Source: Annona cherimola (Eukaryota > Streptophyta > Magnoliopsida > Magnoliales > Annonaceae). From it: a stretch of 64,000 nt of DNA. Location: positions 34,070,133-34,134,132 of the forward strand of contig CM059975.1 of assembly GCA_030490835.1 (NCBI GenBank), read 5' to 3'. The notes beneath the pieces are model-generated. The model saw only the letters and a list, made by a program, of their open reading frames with translations, searched no databases and was not told the DNA's origin. How positions within the stretch are numbered: position 1 is the stretch's first letter; the number at the start of each line of letters is the position of its first letter. The position numbers and the translations under genes are program-made. Shown piece by piece: positions 25,724 through 38,033 of the stretch.

Positions 25724-26231
25724 TGTAATAGCCTAAAATTGAATTCCAAATCTAAAAAGGGATAGGGTTCTTAGGAATTTACAAGCGAGTCTCAAATTAA
25801 ATACAGTGTGATGCATTTTAAAATCGTGTGGCTAAACTACTAAACCAAAGCGGACAATATCAAATTACTGGAGCCATAATCCATAGGCCCTGGATCATTC
25901 TTTTTAAGTGAAATGTGGGACAAAAGCCTTTAGTTGAGATGAGTGGGTAAAGGCTCGAAGTTGAGTTGAGTGAGTACCGACCCAAAATTGAGTTTAGTTA
26001 TGATTTAAGGATGAACCGAGTGGATGTTGGTGACTTGTAATAGTTCAAAATTGAATCTTACATTAGAAAAGGGAAAGAGTTCCCAGGAGTTTATAAGTGA
26101 ATCTCGGGTTAAATATGGTGTAACACATTTTAAAATCGTGCAGTTGAGTTGTCAAGCTAAAATAGACAATATTACACTATCGGACCCATAACTCATAGGC
26201 TCAAAATCTTTTTGTGAGTTTGAGTGTTACA
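25724..26231 (+). mobile_element. Small LTR element (TRIM-like) with 5-bp target duplication
   Basis: Two diverged direct repeats, 25724-25922 and 26036-26231 (about 196-199 bp), both start TGTAATAG and end GGGACA or GTTACA. They share ATTTTAAAATCGTG, GGACAATAT-type and CATAGGC blocks. Only about 113 bp lies between them. Both sides carry TAAAA (25719-25723 and 26232-26236). It codes for nothing and is much older than the array in SYP22. Confidence 0.75.
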
Positions 26232-26236
26232 TAAAA

Positions 26237-27417
26237 AAAAAAGAAGAGAAATAAGTTGAAGTTTGTGCATAAGAAAGTTTTAAGATTCACGTGTAACACA
26301 TATGGAGCTCAAGTTAGTTCAAAGATAGTTTGAACTTGAATTTGATCCTTTTTGCTTAAACCTAAGGAGTTGAACCTAACATTATAACTTAGATAGTTCT
26401 CATGATTCAATAGTCAAGTTGGTTAAGTGAGTGAAGGGGATTTGAAAATCAGGGTGCAATATGATATAAATTTTTTATTTGAATATTTCAAATCTTCTTG
26501 ATTGATTAATTTTCTCATTTTTACTATCCAAGTGTATCTTTTATTTATTTAAGCCATTAACCTAAAGATGCATTACTTTTTCATCATTCAAGTGTATACA
26601 CTACATTAGTGAAGTTAGAAAAGAAAGACTTTCACATGGGTTAAGAGAATTGAGACCTTCTAATTACATAATTTTTGAACTCTTGATTTGTAGGAGTAAA
26701 AAAGTGGAAGTGCGTATAGTTTGAATTGAATAAGAAGAAATTTTTCTGGTTGATTGATGAATGTATGGAAAATTCTTATTTGATAACTCAATAAGCTAGT
26801 GCACATTTATTTTTAATTTTTTGATGTTTGACTTTTTATGTATTATTTTTAACACAAATAAAAATCTAACTTTACATTACTTGATGATTTTGAGATTTTG
26901 AATTTGATTTACAAATTATGATAATTTATATTTGCTTGAGGATATGCAAAGATTCAAGTATGGTGGTATTTGCTGTGTCGATATTATACCATGTATTTTA
27001 AGTACTTCCATGCCTAAAAGTTTATTAAATAATGAATTTTGTGTGATAAAATGTGATAATCAATATTAAATGTAAATATTCATAATTGAGTGTTGTGTGC
27101 GAAAGTAGGATGAACAAAATAAAGATTAAAGGAAAAGAATGAAGGAATGAAAGTTAGGAAAAACATATGAGAGAAATAAAGGAGCAAAAACAGAATATAA
27201 AGTAGGTAAACCATGTGGGAGAAAGCCTAATGTAGATCAAACTGAGTGCAAACTTGAACTTATAGTTTTGAAGCTACAAAGAGATTTCCAGTGGGTAACA
27301 CAGTTTGAACTGCATTTTCCAAAAAAGAAATATTGTTCAAACTGTGTTAGAATTTGGGAGCACTTGTTTTGCTTGTTGTGTAAGATGATTTGCATAGTTT
27401 CGTAGAGAAATGTATTT
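26237..27417. other. Gene-free AT-rich DNA
   Basis: I see no coding content, no RNA gene and no terminal repeats in this stretch. Confidence 0.4.
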
Positions 27418-27820
27418 GGAATTTGATTATACATCATGACGTATTTTAAGCTAAAATACAACATTCATTTATTTTTACATTTAGTTGTATTTTTTTGATT
27501 TTTTTCAAAAGTATGTTTAACTAATGTATTTAATCTATATGCAAAGCTTTTCCAATTTACAATACTTTTTATGTATTTATTTTTTATTTTTCAAAATCAA
27601 GTTTTTAAGGGGTGGAAAATAACTTAAATGCCCTTGAAACTGATATTTTTAAAAAAATTAAAAATAAATATGTAAAAGCATTATAAAATGACAAAACTTT
27701 GTATATAGATTGAATATACTTAGGAAAACATGTTTATGAAAATAAAAAATATAACTAATTGTAAAAATAAATGAATGTTGCATTTTAGCCTAAAATATAT
27801 TGTGATATACATAATGCTCC
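27418..27820. mobile_element. Foldback MITE, same family as 46913-47594
   Basis: The left arm (GGAATTTGATTATACATCAT onward) pairs with the right arm ending ATACATAATGCTCC. The inner blocks TACAACATTCATTTATTTT and AAATAAATGAATGTTGCA are inverted copies of each other. The whole element is nearly palindromic and aligns with both halves of the element at 46913-47594. Confidence 0.7.
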
Positions 27821-29939
27821 AATAATTTAAGCATTATTTAAGTATGAATTTGGTATATTGATCTGTTGGAGTAAGATTTCAAGTGGAGAAGAGACACAAA
27901 GAAGAGGAGACAAGAATAAGTTTGTAAAAGAGATTCAACACATCATTGAACATTTACTCAGTAAGCTCTTATTTTCTTTTTCTTTAAATTCTATTTTTGT
28001 GGATTTGGTGGATTATGATAAGGATATTTGTTTTATCTTTTGAATTTTGAGGTTATATTTGGCTAAATTTTTGTCTAAGGCGAGAATGTAGCATGTGAAT
28101 AATCTATGTAGATGATTTGATAATAATTATTTATGAAAGATGATTTGCTTTAATTTGATATGTTGTTATTTAACTAATTGCTTGATGTTTGGACTTGCAC
28201 TTTTGTATAATCTCATATGTTAAATGAAAGAACCCAAAGTTGAAAGTTTAATATAAAAGAATCAATATATTCAAGCATTCAATATCTCCACTGAAACTTT
28301 GATGCTTTATTTTCAAGAGAAGTGATCATCTTCCAACTTTTTCTTCAACAATTCACTCAAAGCTTTCATTTTCATTGTTTTACACATTTGTAATATGTAA
28401 TTTTATTTCAATTCAATTTTATTTTATCATTCTTTAGATCGGTATTGCAGACTAAGTCCAAAAAGAGATTAAAGTGGACATTAGTTGGAGTAGTGGTCAT
28501 TAATTACTTACTTAAATTATATTATGCTCCATAAAGCTAGTATCTAGAAGAGAACTATTGCTCTAAATTTTATTGAGATATAATAGTAGAGTCTAAGGTA
28601 TAAAAGATATACGCTTGAAAGGGTAAAGTAGATGTGTTGTCTGAACTACTATAAATCTTGTGTCTTTTTGTGTGACTTCATTTTATTTATTTTGCAACAT
28701 TGATATGCTCTCTCTAGTTCTATAGTTTTATTGTTGGGGTTTGACTAAAATATCAATTTGTGTTTAATTATCAAATAATTTTTAATAACCCAATTCACCC
28801 TTCTTACTTAGGTTTAGCCAACTTAAAGAACAAACATGATCAACTCGTTGTGGTAAAGTTATCTCACCATTTTTTCTTTGAGAGATTGAAGTTCTTAGTT
28901 TACGAGGAATTCTATTGAAATTTTTGCTAATATCATAACTCTATTAGTTTCTTGTTGTTGCAATGGAGGTGAGAATTTCTGCTAGAAAGCAGCCATGACA
29001 TCCAATAATAGATTTATAAAGAGGAAGCATAGAGTTTATGAAGGAATCTTTGGCCTTAGAGTTGTGTCATCGATGAGATGTTTCAAGAAGAATAAAGAAT
29101 GGGACGGTCATCTCCAAGAAAATGTCTGGTTGAGGGTGCTTCATAAATCAACAACACCACAATACTTACTACTACTACAAAGAGTTTCATTCTTATGGAA
29201 GTTGTGGGACGCCGGAGGAATGAAATTGGACATAATTTGTCACAGTTGGATTGAGCAAGCAACGTTGAATATGGGTATGGGATTCTAGAGGATTATTATT
29301 CACAGTCAGGTTTTCCAATATAAATATAATTTTGTCGATGTCAATGTACGGTTTGCAAAGTGCGATTATGTTATTGCTTTATTTTTTGAGATCTTCGTAG
29401 ATTGTACAAGATTAATTGCAGTCTTATTCAAAATTGTGTTGGTAGCACATATAATTCGAAATTAGGGAGATGGGGAGCTCTTGTGGCATCAAAAATTCCA
29501 TCATTGGATGGTTTGGCTGAGAATCATCATCGATTGCACCAGAAAGCCCCACAACCAAATATACATTAAATGGTTTACTAAAAATCTCCATTGACCGTCA
29601 CATACTAGCCACAAAATAATAAATCCACAACTAACTACTTCTATCAAAAATATTTAACCAAAATCAATTTGAAATATAACAAATACATGATAAAATATAT
29701 ACTATCAAATGCTAAGAATGTCACACCACAAATTCATCTTATGTATTAAAATGCATGCTGGTTATAAAGTGTTTATATAAAAGGGAACTCCACTTTTATA
29801 TAACTAGTTTACATGAAAGTGGTTCCATATAATCCGTTCTATTTTTAATATATTGATGATGATAGAAAATCTACTCTATCTGTCATATTTAGCATAATGT
29901 TGTGGTAAAGCTTTATCTTCATATTTGGTACGGTGGAAC
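27821..29939. other. Intergenic DNA with possible copia debris
   Basis: Around 28780 the sequence AACCCAATTCACCCTTC resembles the LTR/leader junction of plant copia elements, but no LTR pair or pol was found. An open frame at 28995-29288 (plus) has no features I recognise. I make no gene call here. Confidence 0.25.
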
Positions 29940-30028
29940 TTATCTCCAAAGTTAAGTTGTAAGAATGTCTTAGGAGTTAATTGTAACACGAAGTGAGATA
30001 ATTATAAATATATACCAATAAAAAAAAG
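29940..30028 (+). mobile_element. 5'-truncated SINE tail
   Basis: AAGAATGTCTTAGGAGTTAA and the following AATTGTAACA and A-rich tail match the 3' part of the SINE at 47049-47314. The tRNA-like head is missing. Confidence 0.5.
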
Positions 30029-30039
30029 ATGGGCATGGG

Positions 30040-30397
30040 TCATGTTTGATTAATACATATACTAATGTGTAAATTATGAAAAATATTTAGATCTATTTAT
30101 AAATCTATTTATATATGAATTAAGATATACTAATACTTTGCAAAAATATTTATCCACATAAGAATTATATTTTAGATGATTTTGATATTGAAATATAACT
30201 TTTAAATTGATATTTAACATTAAATTATTTTATTATGTTGATTTTACACATTTGTAAATGAGTTTTATACATAATGATACCAGACAAAAGAAAGAGTTTC
30301 TATGACAATATAAATTGTGCTAATACATGAATGGAATAGATTTTTCATAGACTATTAAGTATGCAAAAAAATAAGTTACATAGAAGCATAATCCTAT
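30040..30397. mobile_element. Dispersed MITE family member
   Basis: It shares TGTGTAAATTATGAAAAATA and the TTAAATTGATATTTAACA / TATTTTATTATGTTGATTTT blocks with copies at 55435-55830 and 57480-57790. The ends are not sharply defined. Confidence 0.45.
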
Positions 30398-30990
30398 AAG
30401 GCTAAGGTGACAGTGAAAACGTTTACATTTTTATAAAAAATGCAAATTGGGGCAGTATGGTCTTTTCTTGCATTGAGATTACCATTGAAGGTAAAGTGTT
30501 AGTATGAGTAGGTAAGATCAGTTATAGTAAATTATGGTGTATTTTTTATGATAAACCATATATTTTTAATAAATTAATATCGATAATGAACCATTAATGT
30601 ATACCTAAATTTTAAAACAATGAATTAAATTTATTAAAAAATAAATATGAATGAACGAAATAATTTAGCTTGTTCAACCGATTTTACAGATTTTATAAAT
30701 TTTACAATTTTTATGCAATTCATGGGGTTGATGAGTTCTATTGATTATCTATATTTCTTTTTCCTGTTAAATATATTTTATAGATTATTCAAGTACCGTC
30801 GAAACTGTGCATACATAATTAATAGAGTTTAGGTATTTATGAATTATATAAAGAGTCCGGTTTCGGTGAAAATGTTTGCACATTTGTTGACCGTGAAAAT
30901 GGTCAATCTGCCGTCCATTTGAGATATGCGGTTGAGATTTATAAGGGCATAAGTGGAATATAAATTTTTTTACCCGCGTGTAGAGAAGTC

Positions 30991-31290
30991 CCTCTCCGTC
31001 CTTCTTCCCTCTCCCTCTCCTCTCCCCCCTGTTTCCCCTCCCACTTTTCCCTCTTCCCGCTCCCTCTCTTCTCTCCCTCCCGATTTCCCTCCCGTTTTTC
31101 CCTCTGTCTTCTCTCCCTCCCGTTTTTCCCTCTGTCTTCTCTCCCTCCCGTTTTCCTCCGATTTTTCCTTCTTACCTCTCGCTTTGCTCTCCCTCCCGTT
31201 TTTCCCTCTTCCCTCTCCCTCTGTTCTCTCCCTCCTGTCCTTCGAGCCTCATTCCTCCCTTTCCTCTCCCTCTCTCCTCTCTCTCTCTTG
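30991..31290. repeat. Polypyrimidine minisatellite
   Basis: This is a CT-rich tract built on roughly 28-bp units of the form CTCTCCCTCCCGTTTTTCCC, repeated about three times and then degenerating. The long open frames on both strands here (Arg/Glu-rich or Ser/Pro/Phe-rich) are products of base composition. Confidence 0.85.
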
Positions 31291-31343
31291 CATCTCATTG
31301 CCGGCGATCTTCGGTCCCTACTGCTGCCGCTTCCGCCCGCGTC

Positions 31344-31390
31344 CGCGATCGTCCACCGTGCCTGAGATCCGGCCGCAGTCCAGGTAGGAG
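31344..31390 (+). repeat. 47-bp leader repeat, copy 1
   Basis: It is identical to 35475-35521. It runs from CGCGATCGTCCACCG to CAGTCCAGGTAGGAG. The CCAG/GTAGGAG end looks like a splice donor, and both copies are preceded by CTGCTGC/CCGC-rich DNA and followed by CTCCCTTT-type pyrimidines. It may be a duplicated non-coding first exon inside the Pack-MULE. Confidence 0.8.
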
Positions 31391-31436
31391 TCATCTTCTT
31401 CTCCCTTTTACGTCTCTCTCTCTCTCTCTCCCCCCT

Positions 31437-33872
31437 GGGGAGACTAACCGAGTTCTTAGAGAGCTGCTACTGTGCGGTTATAAGCCCGATGAGGAGCCAT
31501 TCCTTTCGATGATTCTGGAAACTTTTCGGGCAACAAAATTGCTGGATCTCAGGACCAAGACAAGGATTTTTATTCCCAATGGAAGGGCAATGATGGGAGT
31601 TCTATATGAGACTAGAACTCTTGAATATGGGCAAGTATTTGTGAAGGTTTCTCGTATTGGGAATCAACAATTTTATGGCAATCATCCATTAATGGTCACT
31701 GGATGCAGCTCTGATGAGGAATCATTTGTGATTAAGGGCAGGGTTGTAGTTGCCAAAAACCCATGTCTCCATCCAGGCGACATGCGTGTCCTACAGGCTG
31801 TCGATGTCCCAGCTCTACAGCATATGGTTGATTGCGTTGTGTTTCCACAAAAAGGAAGAAGGTCAGTGTTCCTCCAACTCATCTTGTCTTAGTCTCCTGT
31901 ATACTCTTTTTCTTGATGATTCTTTTTTGGATGCTCTTTAATGTATTATCTGCTTACATAGTTGATTACAAAAACTCTATTTTAGTTCTCAAAGTATTTA
32001 ACAAAGTTGGCGCTTTTGCTGAATAGGAGTGGATGTTGGTTGTTTGCTCGTCTTTGCTAATAACTTTTTGCTTTTTAGAATATCAGAATTTGTATGCATT
32101 TATTTACTCTTAAACTATGAATTTCAATATTTTCAGCCCCATTTGTCTATCTCGTGCCCATTCTTTTGCAAGAGACATGAGTGTGAAAGAGAATTTAATT
32201 GGATCCATATCCATAGGTGTTTGATTATGTCCTATTATTAGTTGTTATATACATGGTCAATAATGGCAGAAGCAAACTAATTTATGTTAACAGTTAACCA
32301 GTTGAATAACTAAACCTACATGTTTTTTGTGCCAATATGTCCCTTATATGGATACAGATGGGTTTTCTCTCCTCTGTGCTCATTTAAGTCTTTTATCTGA
32401 ATTCTACAGATACTGATTAAAACTCTTAACCCCAGTGTATATAAATGTTTTGAAGTTGTAAATAGTGATACATTTGCACAAGCTTTCATGAAATTATCAT
32501 CAGGACTTCGCTTTCCTCATTAGAATGGAAATTGTATTTTGTCTCTGTTGTAGGGAGATTTTTAAGGTTCCATTTCCAATCTATAGTTCTCTTCTTGGCT
32601 GACGTACCCTCAAATACTGGCAGATATATTCATTTATTGATTAATTTATATTTTTCCTGTCCGTTATATACAATGTTGATATTGTGGGTATATAAATTTC
32701 TTTACAAATTATAGTATAATGTTCATTTATTTTGATGGTGTGTTTATCCATGCTGTTTTACAGTGGGACACAATGTTTATTTCGATTATGGTGTTTCTTT
32801 AGTGTTTGTCGAATATTTAAGTATGAAAAATTTACAATCTTCTGAGTACAACAAACAATTATCCTAATGTTAATTCAGAAGATCCATGTGGTCTAGTAAT
32901 ATATAGATACGGGATTTTTTTCTGGCCTGGCTGTAGGTGCATAAGGCTTAGTGCTATTACTGTTCTTTGTTAGGCCATATATTTTCTCAAAATGCTAATA
33001 TATATGATTCTATTTGGCATGCCCCACCCAAATGAGTGCTCGGGGAGCGATTTGGATGGTGATATATACTTTGTTAGCTGAGATCCTGAGCTAATTCCAC
33101 CTCGTGCAGTTCAACCCATGGATTACAGTGCTCCACCGCCTGTCTTGTTGGATCGTGATGTTGAAATTGAGGTAGGTCTTATGAAAGAAGCCTCATGTTT
33201 GGTTCGGGGCCCTAGAGAAATGCCAGTAAATATACAATGAAAGTGAACTGTGATTATTAGTTTTTGTCCTTCGATTAAGCTATAATAATACAATTTTCCG
33301 CATCTGAAGTGGTATATGCCAAATCTATAGTTGCGGTTATCTTCTATTGTATGTTTGATTAGCAATATACTTCAAATCAGGTTACATGAGGAAAAAACTC
33401 CTGTGCTTTTGATAGCATGAAAATTTGTTCATTGAAGTTAGACCCTTTTTGCTCTATCCAATAGATGCCCGATCTTTTCTCCTTCCAGTAGATGCCTAGT
33501 CCTTCCATAGCTTGGATTTAGTTTTCTCCACTTACGGTCTTGCACTAACTGGTCAAAATGGCTTACATTTTCTTGTTGATGTTGATGCTATTTTTGGTTG
33601 CAATGTAGGACGTGGAGGAATACTTCACAAATTACATGGTGAATGACAGCTTAGGCGTCATTGCCAATGCTCACACTGCCTTTGCGGACAAGGAGCCATT
33701 AATGGCCAATAGCGATGCCTGCATAGAGCTCGCTCGGCTCTTCTCTATTGCTGTGGACTTCCCCAAAATAGGTGTCCCAGCTGAAATACCGCCCCATCTT
33801 TATGTCAAGGAATATCTGGACTTCATGGAAAAGCCCAACAAGTCTACAACACTCAGAAGCAAGTCCTCCTGA
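31437..33872 (+). pseudogene. RDR1: RNA-dependent RNA polymerase (RDR1-type) fragment
   Basis: Three consecutive exons of the catalytic region are present: 31437-31861, about 33022-33171 and 33609 to about 33850. Diagnostic stretches are TRIFIPNGRAMMG, LEYGQVFVKVS, VVVAKNPCLHPGD and VDCVVFPQKG, then the DLDGD catalytic aspartate motif at 33049-33063, then EEYFTNYMVNDSLGVIANAH and FSIAVDFPK. Intact RDR1 makes double-stranded RNA in antiviral and endogenous silencing. Here the N-terminal half and the C-terminal third are absent. A TGA at 33079-33081 replaces the Trp expected after IYFVS. The acceptor before exon 2 reads AT instead of AG (TTTGGCAT/G). The frame is lost after MEKPNKS. It begins abruptly at the pyrimidine tract. 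It is a captured, dead fragment with introns retained. Confidence 0.9.
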
Positions 33873-34055
33873 GATGGACCTCGACGCGGCATTATGTGAA
33901 AGCGCACAACATCGCCCAGAAGCGCCCCGTTCGGTCCAATTCAATGTGTTCAGCAAGTCAGAACTTTTTTTTCTTTTTTCTTTTTTCTAATCCCATTCTA
34001 TCCCCTTGTGCATCACATTACTCCAAGTTGCAATGAAATCTTTGTTAATCAACAG

Positions 34056-35226
34056 AATTTGTATGATCCATCTCCTTCACCTCCAAAGAATTTGTTTTCC
34101 CCTGAATTCTGCTCCTTCATAGATGCCTGCTTACAGAAGGATCCAGATGCAAGGCCTTCGGCTGAGAAGGTAAGGCAGTTCTTTTCTTGTCAACATCTTA
34201 CATACGACCTTTCAATTATCTATTCCACTGATCAATACTATTCCCATCTCACTTTTGTGTGAGTATTTAACTTTTTTTCTTTTCTTTTTTTCTGCTGTTG
34301 TTGTTGTCAACACATGATGGCTCTTTAGTTTTCTGTATATATATTCAAGCGACAGACGAGTATCTTGATATGATAGTGCACATCCCGCTAAAGGTGTGCC
34401 TTGGGTCGGCTTGAGTGTATTGTCCCAAGTTTATGTTATATTGTACAATTATAGATTTTTGTAATCAAATGTCAACTTTCAATAAAATAATACTAGCAAA
34501 AAGTTTAAGAAAAGCATATTGATTTCTAGTTTAAGATGGAACAAAACTTTATAACAACTAAATATATAATTTACAAGGCAAAGTTGAAATGACTCATACT
34601 TGGATGCTTTGTAAAAAATCCAATATCGATCAATTAAATCAAGATCCTGTCCACTTGCAAACTATACATTGCTTTTACTTCCCCTTACTCCTGCTTATCT
34701 CTGTCTATTTCAGAGGCTGATGTCAATTTTGCAATCTTACGTTGTTGCCTAGGGATGATAAAAAATGCTGATCCAAACCATTGTTGTGTTTCTTTCATCT
34801 AGTCAATATTCTGGTACTGCTCCAATACGATCAGTAATGGCTAGTTTCAAACATGCGCATGGTAAATGGGCAACTAAATGTTATCATCTGCAACAAAAGA
34901 TTTTGATTGTTACCTTCAATTCAGCAACAATTGTTGGTGAATTATCCCTGAGAAATTCAATGCCGAGTGATTTAGGCTTGTTTGTGGAAACTACTAACTT
35001 TTTTTAGGGTCTTTGTTTGTTGATTCTGGCTATTTGAAGTATAGCTTTCTGCTTAAGGTGATTTTTTTTTTGAGTCGTGCAGTATCTTTTAATAATGATT
35101 TTTCTGAATGTAGTGCAGCTGTTATCGCATCCATTTATAAGGAAATATAGTGATATACAAGTGGACATTGCAGCATTTGTTCGAAGTATCTTCGATCCAA
35201 CACAAAGACTGAAGGATTTAGCATAT
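34056..35226 (+). pseudogene. MKK3: MAP kinase kinase 3 fragment
   Basis: Two exons, 34056-34169 and 35119-35226, are separated by an intron with good GT-AG borders. The first encodes [20 protein letters not shown] and [15 protein letters not shown], the end of the kinase domain with its conserved Arg. The second gives LLSHPFIRKYSDIQVDIAAF and VRSIFDPTQRLKDLA, which leads into the NTF2-like domain unique to plant MKK3. The ATP-binding lobe, the activation loop and the NTF2-like domain itself are missing, so no kinase can be made. No stop occurs in the two exons. The fragment follows the RDR1 fragment directly on the same strand, which is not a normal gene order and marks captured cargo. Confidence 0.9.
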
Positions 35227-38033
35227 GTGAGTTCTATGTGCATCTATATTTTCTTCCTTTCATTGAGTTGTCATTCTATGGTAAGCAGTCTTGACTCACC
35301 ATTAGTCATCAAGCATATTAGGACCGAAGGTCTGAATCCTAAAGATGGATCCCTCCCACATTCCATTGCCCGTGAGCTCTTCACCTTGCTGCTGTTGCTG
35401 CTCCCTCTCGCGTCCCATTGCCCGTGAACTTAGGTCCCTGCTGCTACTGCTGCTCCCTCCCGCGTTTCATCACACGCGATCGTCCACCGTGCCTGAGATC
35501 CGGCCGCAGTCCAGGTAGGAGCCATCTCCTTCTCCCCTTTATATTTCTGAAGGAATAAAAAATTTAGTAGATCTACTATTAATCTTCATTTATCATCTTC
35601 CTAGTCTAGACGTGAGCTTTTTTACTTCCTAGTATAGAAATATCAGTTTCTTCTAGTTTGTTATTTTGAGAATTATTATGTTCGATTGTGATTTCAGTAA
35701 GAGAATCTGGTTAAAATTCAGTCTGAATCTACAGTTCTTCTGCAGCAAATGGTATAATAGGATTTTTTCATTTCAGCGTGTATATTTTAGTTTGATTGGT
35801 ATGAAGAAGGCGGATCTAATGGCGACATCCCTACTCTGATTGTGTAGAGCTGGATTTGATTGGTATTCGGAATTTTGCTAGAGCAGCCAGGTTGTGTTCG
35901 ATTAGGAATGACATCTATTTGCTATTTTAGTTGCTGAAGCAATGTCAACAAGTATTCAATAGAACTGTTTTCCGTTAGGTTTGTATGCTTATTTTCTACT
36001 TGTGCATGAGATTATGTAAATTGCTCAAGATTACATACTTAGTATTTCCTTGTTGTTTATTTATGTTTGTAAAAAAAAAAATAGCTCAATAAAAATTTAT
36101 GTTTGTAAATGGTGCTTGCTGTTTACCGTCCATTTACACGACCACCGTGGGGTGCTTTTAAGTCTCAAAGGTTACCAAGCCCTTCCATCTAAATTTTCTA
36201 TTTGTAAAATATCAATATGAGTACGAATTGCTCATCAAGTATTTCAAATTTCAGAGTACTTACTTTTCTCTTCCCAGATCACCACTCGTGTAATGAAATT
36301 CGCTAAAAGCATAAATGTACTTTGATAGGGTCTACTCTGAGAAATGGATTTGCAATGGGACCTCTAATATATTGGCAATTTTTCCTCTGTTTTGCATTTT
36401 GTTAGACTATTCTTTGTTTTGATGTAGTTACTGCTTTTTGCCTCTGCACCTCTGGGTTAACATCTGAATATGAACATAGCAATCCATATGGCCCTGTCAT
36501 TTCCTGCCCATACCATCAGACATGAGCTTTCTACTTATAGTCCAGAAATATCAGTTTTTGTAGTCTTTACGTCCTGGTCGTTGTTTTAGACCATCAATCT
36601 TCTCAGGAAGAGAATAATTTTAGAGTAGTTGATACGATTCACTGCATTAGAACCAATTTAACACATGGATGAGAATAATTTTACATTGCTAATTTTTCTT
36701 GGTGTATTTTTTTTTTTTTGCCTATCTCTAATTCTTAGTTAAAATTTCTTTTCTCAGGTCACTTTTAGACGTTCCTAATGATCTTTCTGTCGAAGTATGA
36801 GAAGTAAGCTTCTCACTTCACAAGGTATGATTGCCATTTCATGTGAGATCATCACTTCATAGGATTGTAAATCTTATTTCAGGAGGATTGTTTCAGTTGG
36901 GTAAAGATCATGAAAAGTATAAAAATTAATTTCAGAATAGATTGTCAATGCTTCTAATTTTTCCATGTCTAATTTTTGCCATTCTTGAATGACTTGATTT
37001 AATCCCCTTTAGATCATATTTTGATTTTCATTAGCCAAATCTAGTTTTTTTTATTTCATTTATACAAACGCTTGCATGGAATAAAAATGGCTGACTATAT
37101 CTGATTAATGTAATAGCTATTTTGATCGGTTTTTCCATTTTACTGGCTTTTTTATTTCCATTTTGGGTCCCTGTTTCAATTCCATTTTACTGGCCTTATT
37201 TTACATCCATTGGGTCCTTGTTTCAACACTTGTAAGTCATGCAGTTCTTAGCTTTACCATTTCATTCTTGTCATTTCTATTTTTCTAATAGAAGTGCGCA
37301 AACCATATTTCTGTCTTTGTTAGTCTTGTCCAATTGTTAGATTCCAATGAAGTTGTTTTTTATTGATTTGAATTTATAGATGGACTAAAATTCGGTTACA
37401 TCTGCTTAATTGTTTATGATTGTCTGGATCAGTTTAGTTGTTATTAGCCCATTTTATCCTCTATTTTGAGTGCATCCATTTGGCTTCATTTTTTAGATGC
37501 ATTTAGCATAATAGAACTTGAGATGCAGAATTTCAAATTTGTCTAGTTTCTGGTTTGTTGTCTAGCAATCCAATTTTTGAGCTCGTTTTTGCATAAAGCT
37601 CTGCAGGGAAAATTTTTTTTGATGGAGATATGATTTTTGCATGTGTAAATGCTTGATGATGCAGAACATGTGATTTAAATGATGGTTTTTAGAACTTGTG
37701 AAGGATGTTTTTGTTTGAATGGCACGTGAACTTGGTAATTTTTAAACCTTGAATAACTGTCTTGGATCAAGTTGTGAAGATAATGAGTCCGAACCTGTTT
37801 GAAAATGTGTTGTTTTAAAGGAAAACAGAACTTGTCAGCCTTGTTTCTGCATGCTTGTAGTGATACTCTTTCGCTGCATGTATTTTCAAACATGCAAGTT
37901 GCATTTCAGATTTACTTAAGCTGAATATGTTGAAATCATGAGATTTACTGAAGTGTTTGAACATGCCTCAACCTGTTGGCAATGAAAATGAGCATGGAAT
38001 TTGATGGAGCTAATCGATGTATCTTTGAATCGT
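35227..38033 (+). other. Non-coding interior of the Pack-MULE
   Basis: It contains the second copy of the 47-bp leader (35475-35521). After that comes about 2.4 kb of T-rich, intron-like DNA with no protein I recognise. It could be first-intron sequence of one of the donor genes. Confidence 0.4.
35475..35521 (+). repeat. 47-bp leader repeat, copy 2
   Basis: Perfect direct copy of 31344-31390, 4.1 kb downstream, lying between the MKK3 and clathrin fragments. The surrounding 60 bp or so is similar but not identical, with extra CTGCTGCTGC. Confidence 0.8.

Noticed and set aside
28700..29290. Copia element start and the 97-codon frame at 28995
   Set aside because: A single CAATTCACCC-like motif is not enough. 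No LTR pair, primer-binding site or pol was found, and the frame has no recognisable domain.
30939..31394. Long open frames (about 145-150 codons) on both strands
   Set aside because: They come from a CT-rich minisatellite. Composition is extreme and both strands are open, as expected for low-complexity DNA.
34056..35226. A functional MAP kinase kinase gene
   Set aside because: Only the last part of the kinase domain and the lead-in to the NTF2-like domain are present. ATP-binding and catalytic motifs are absent.
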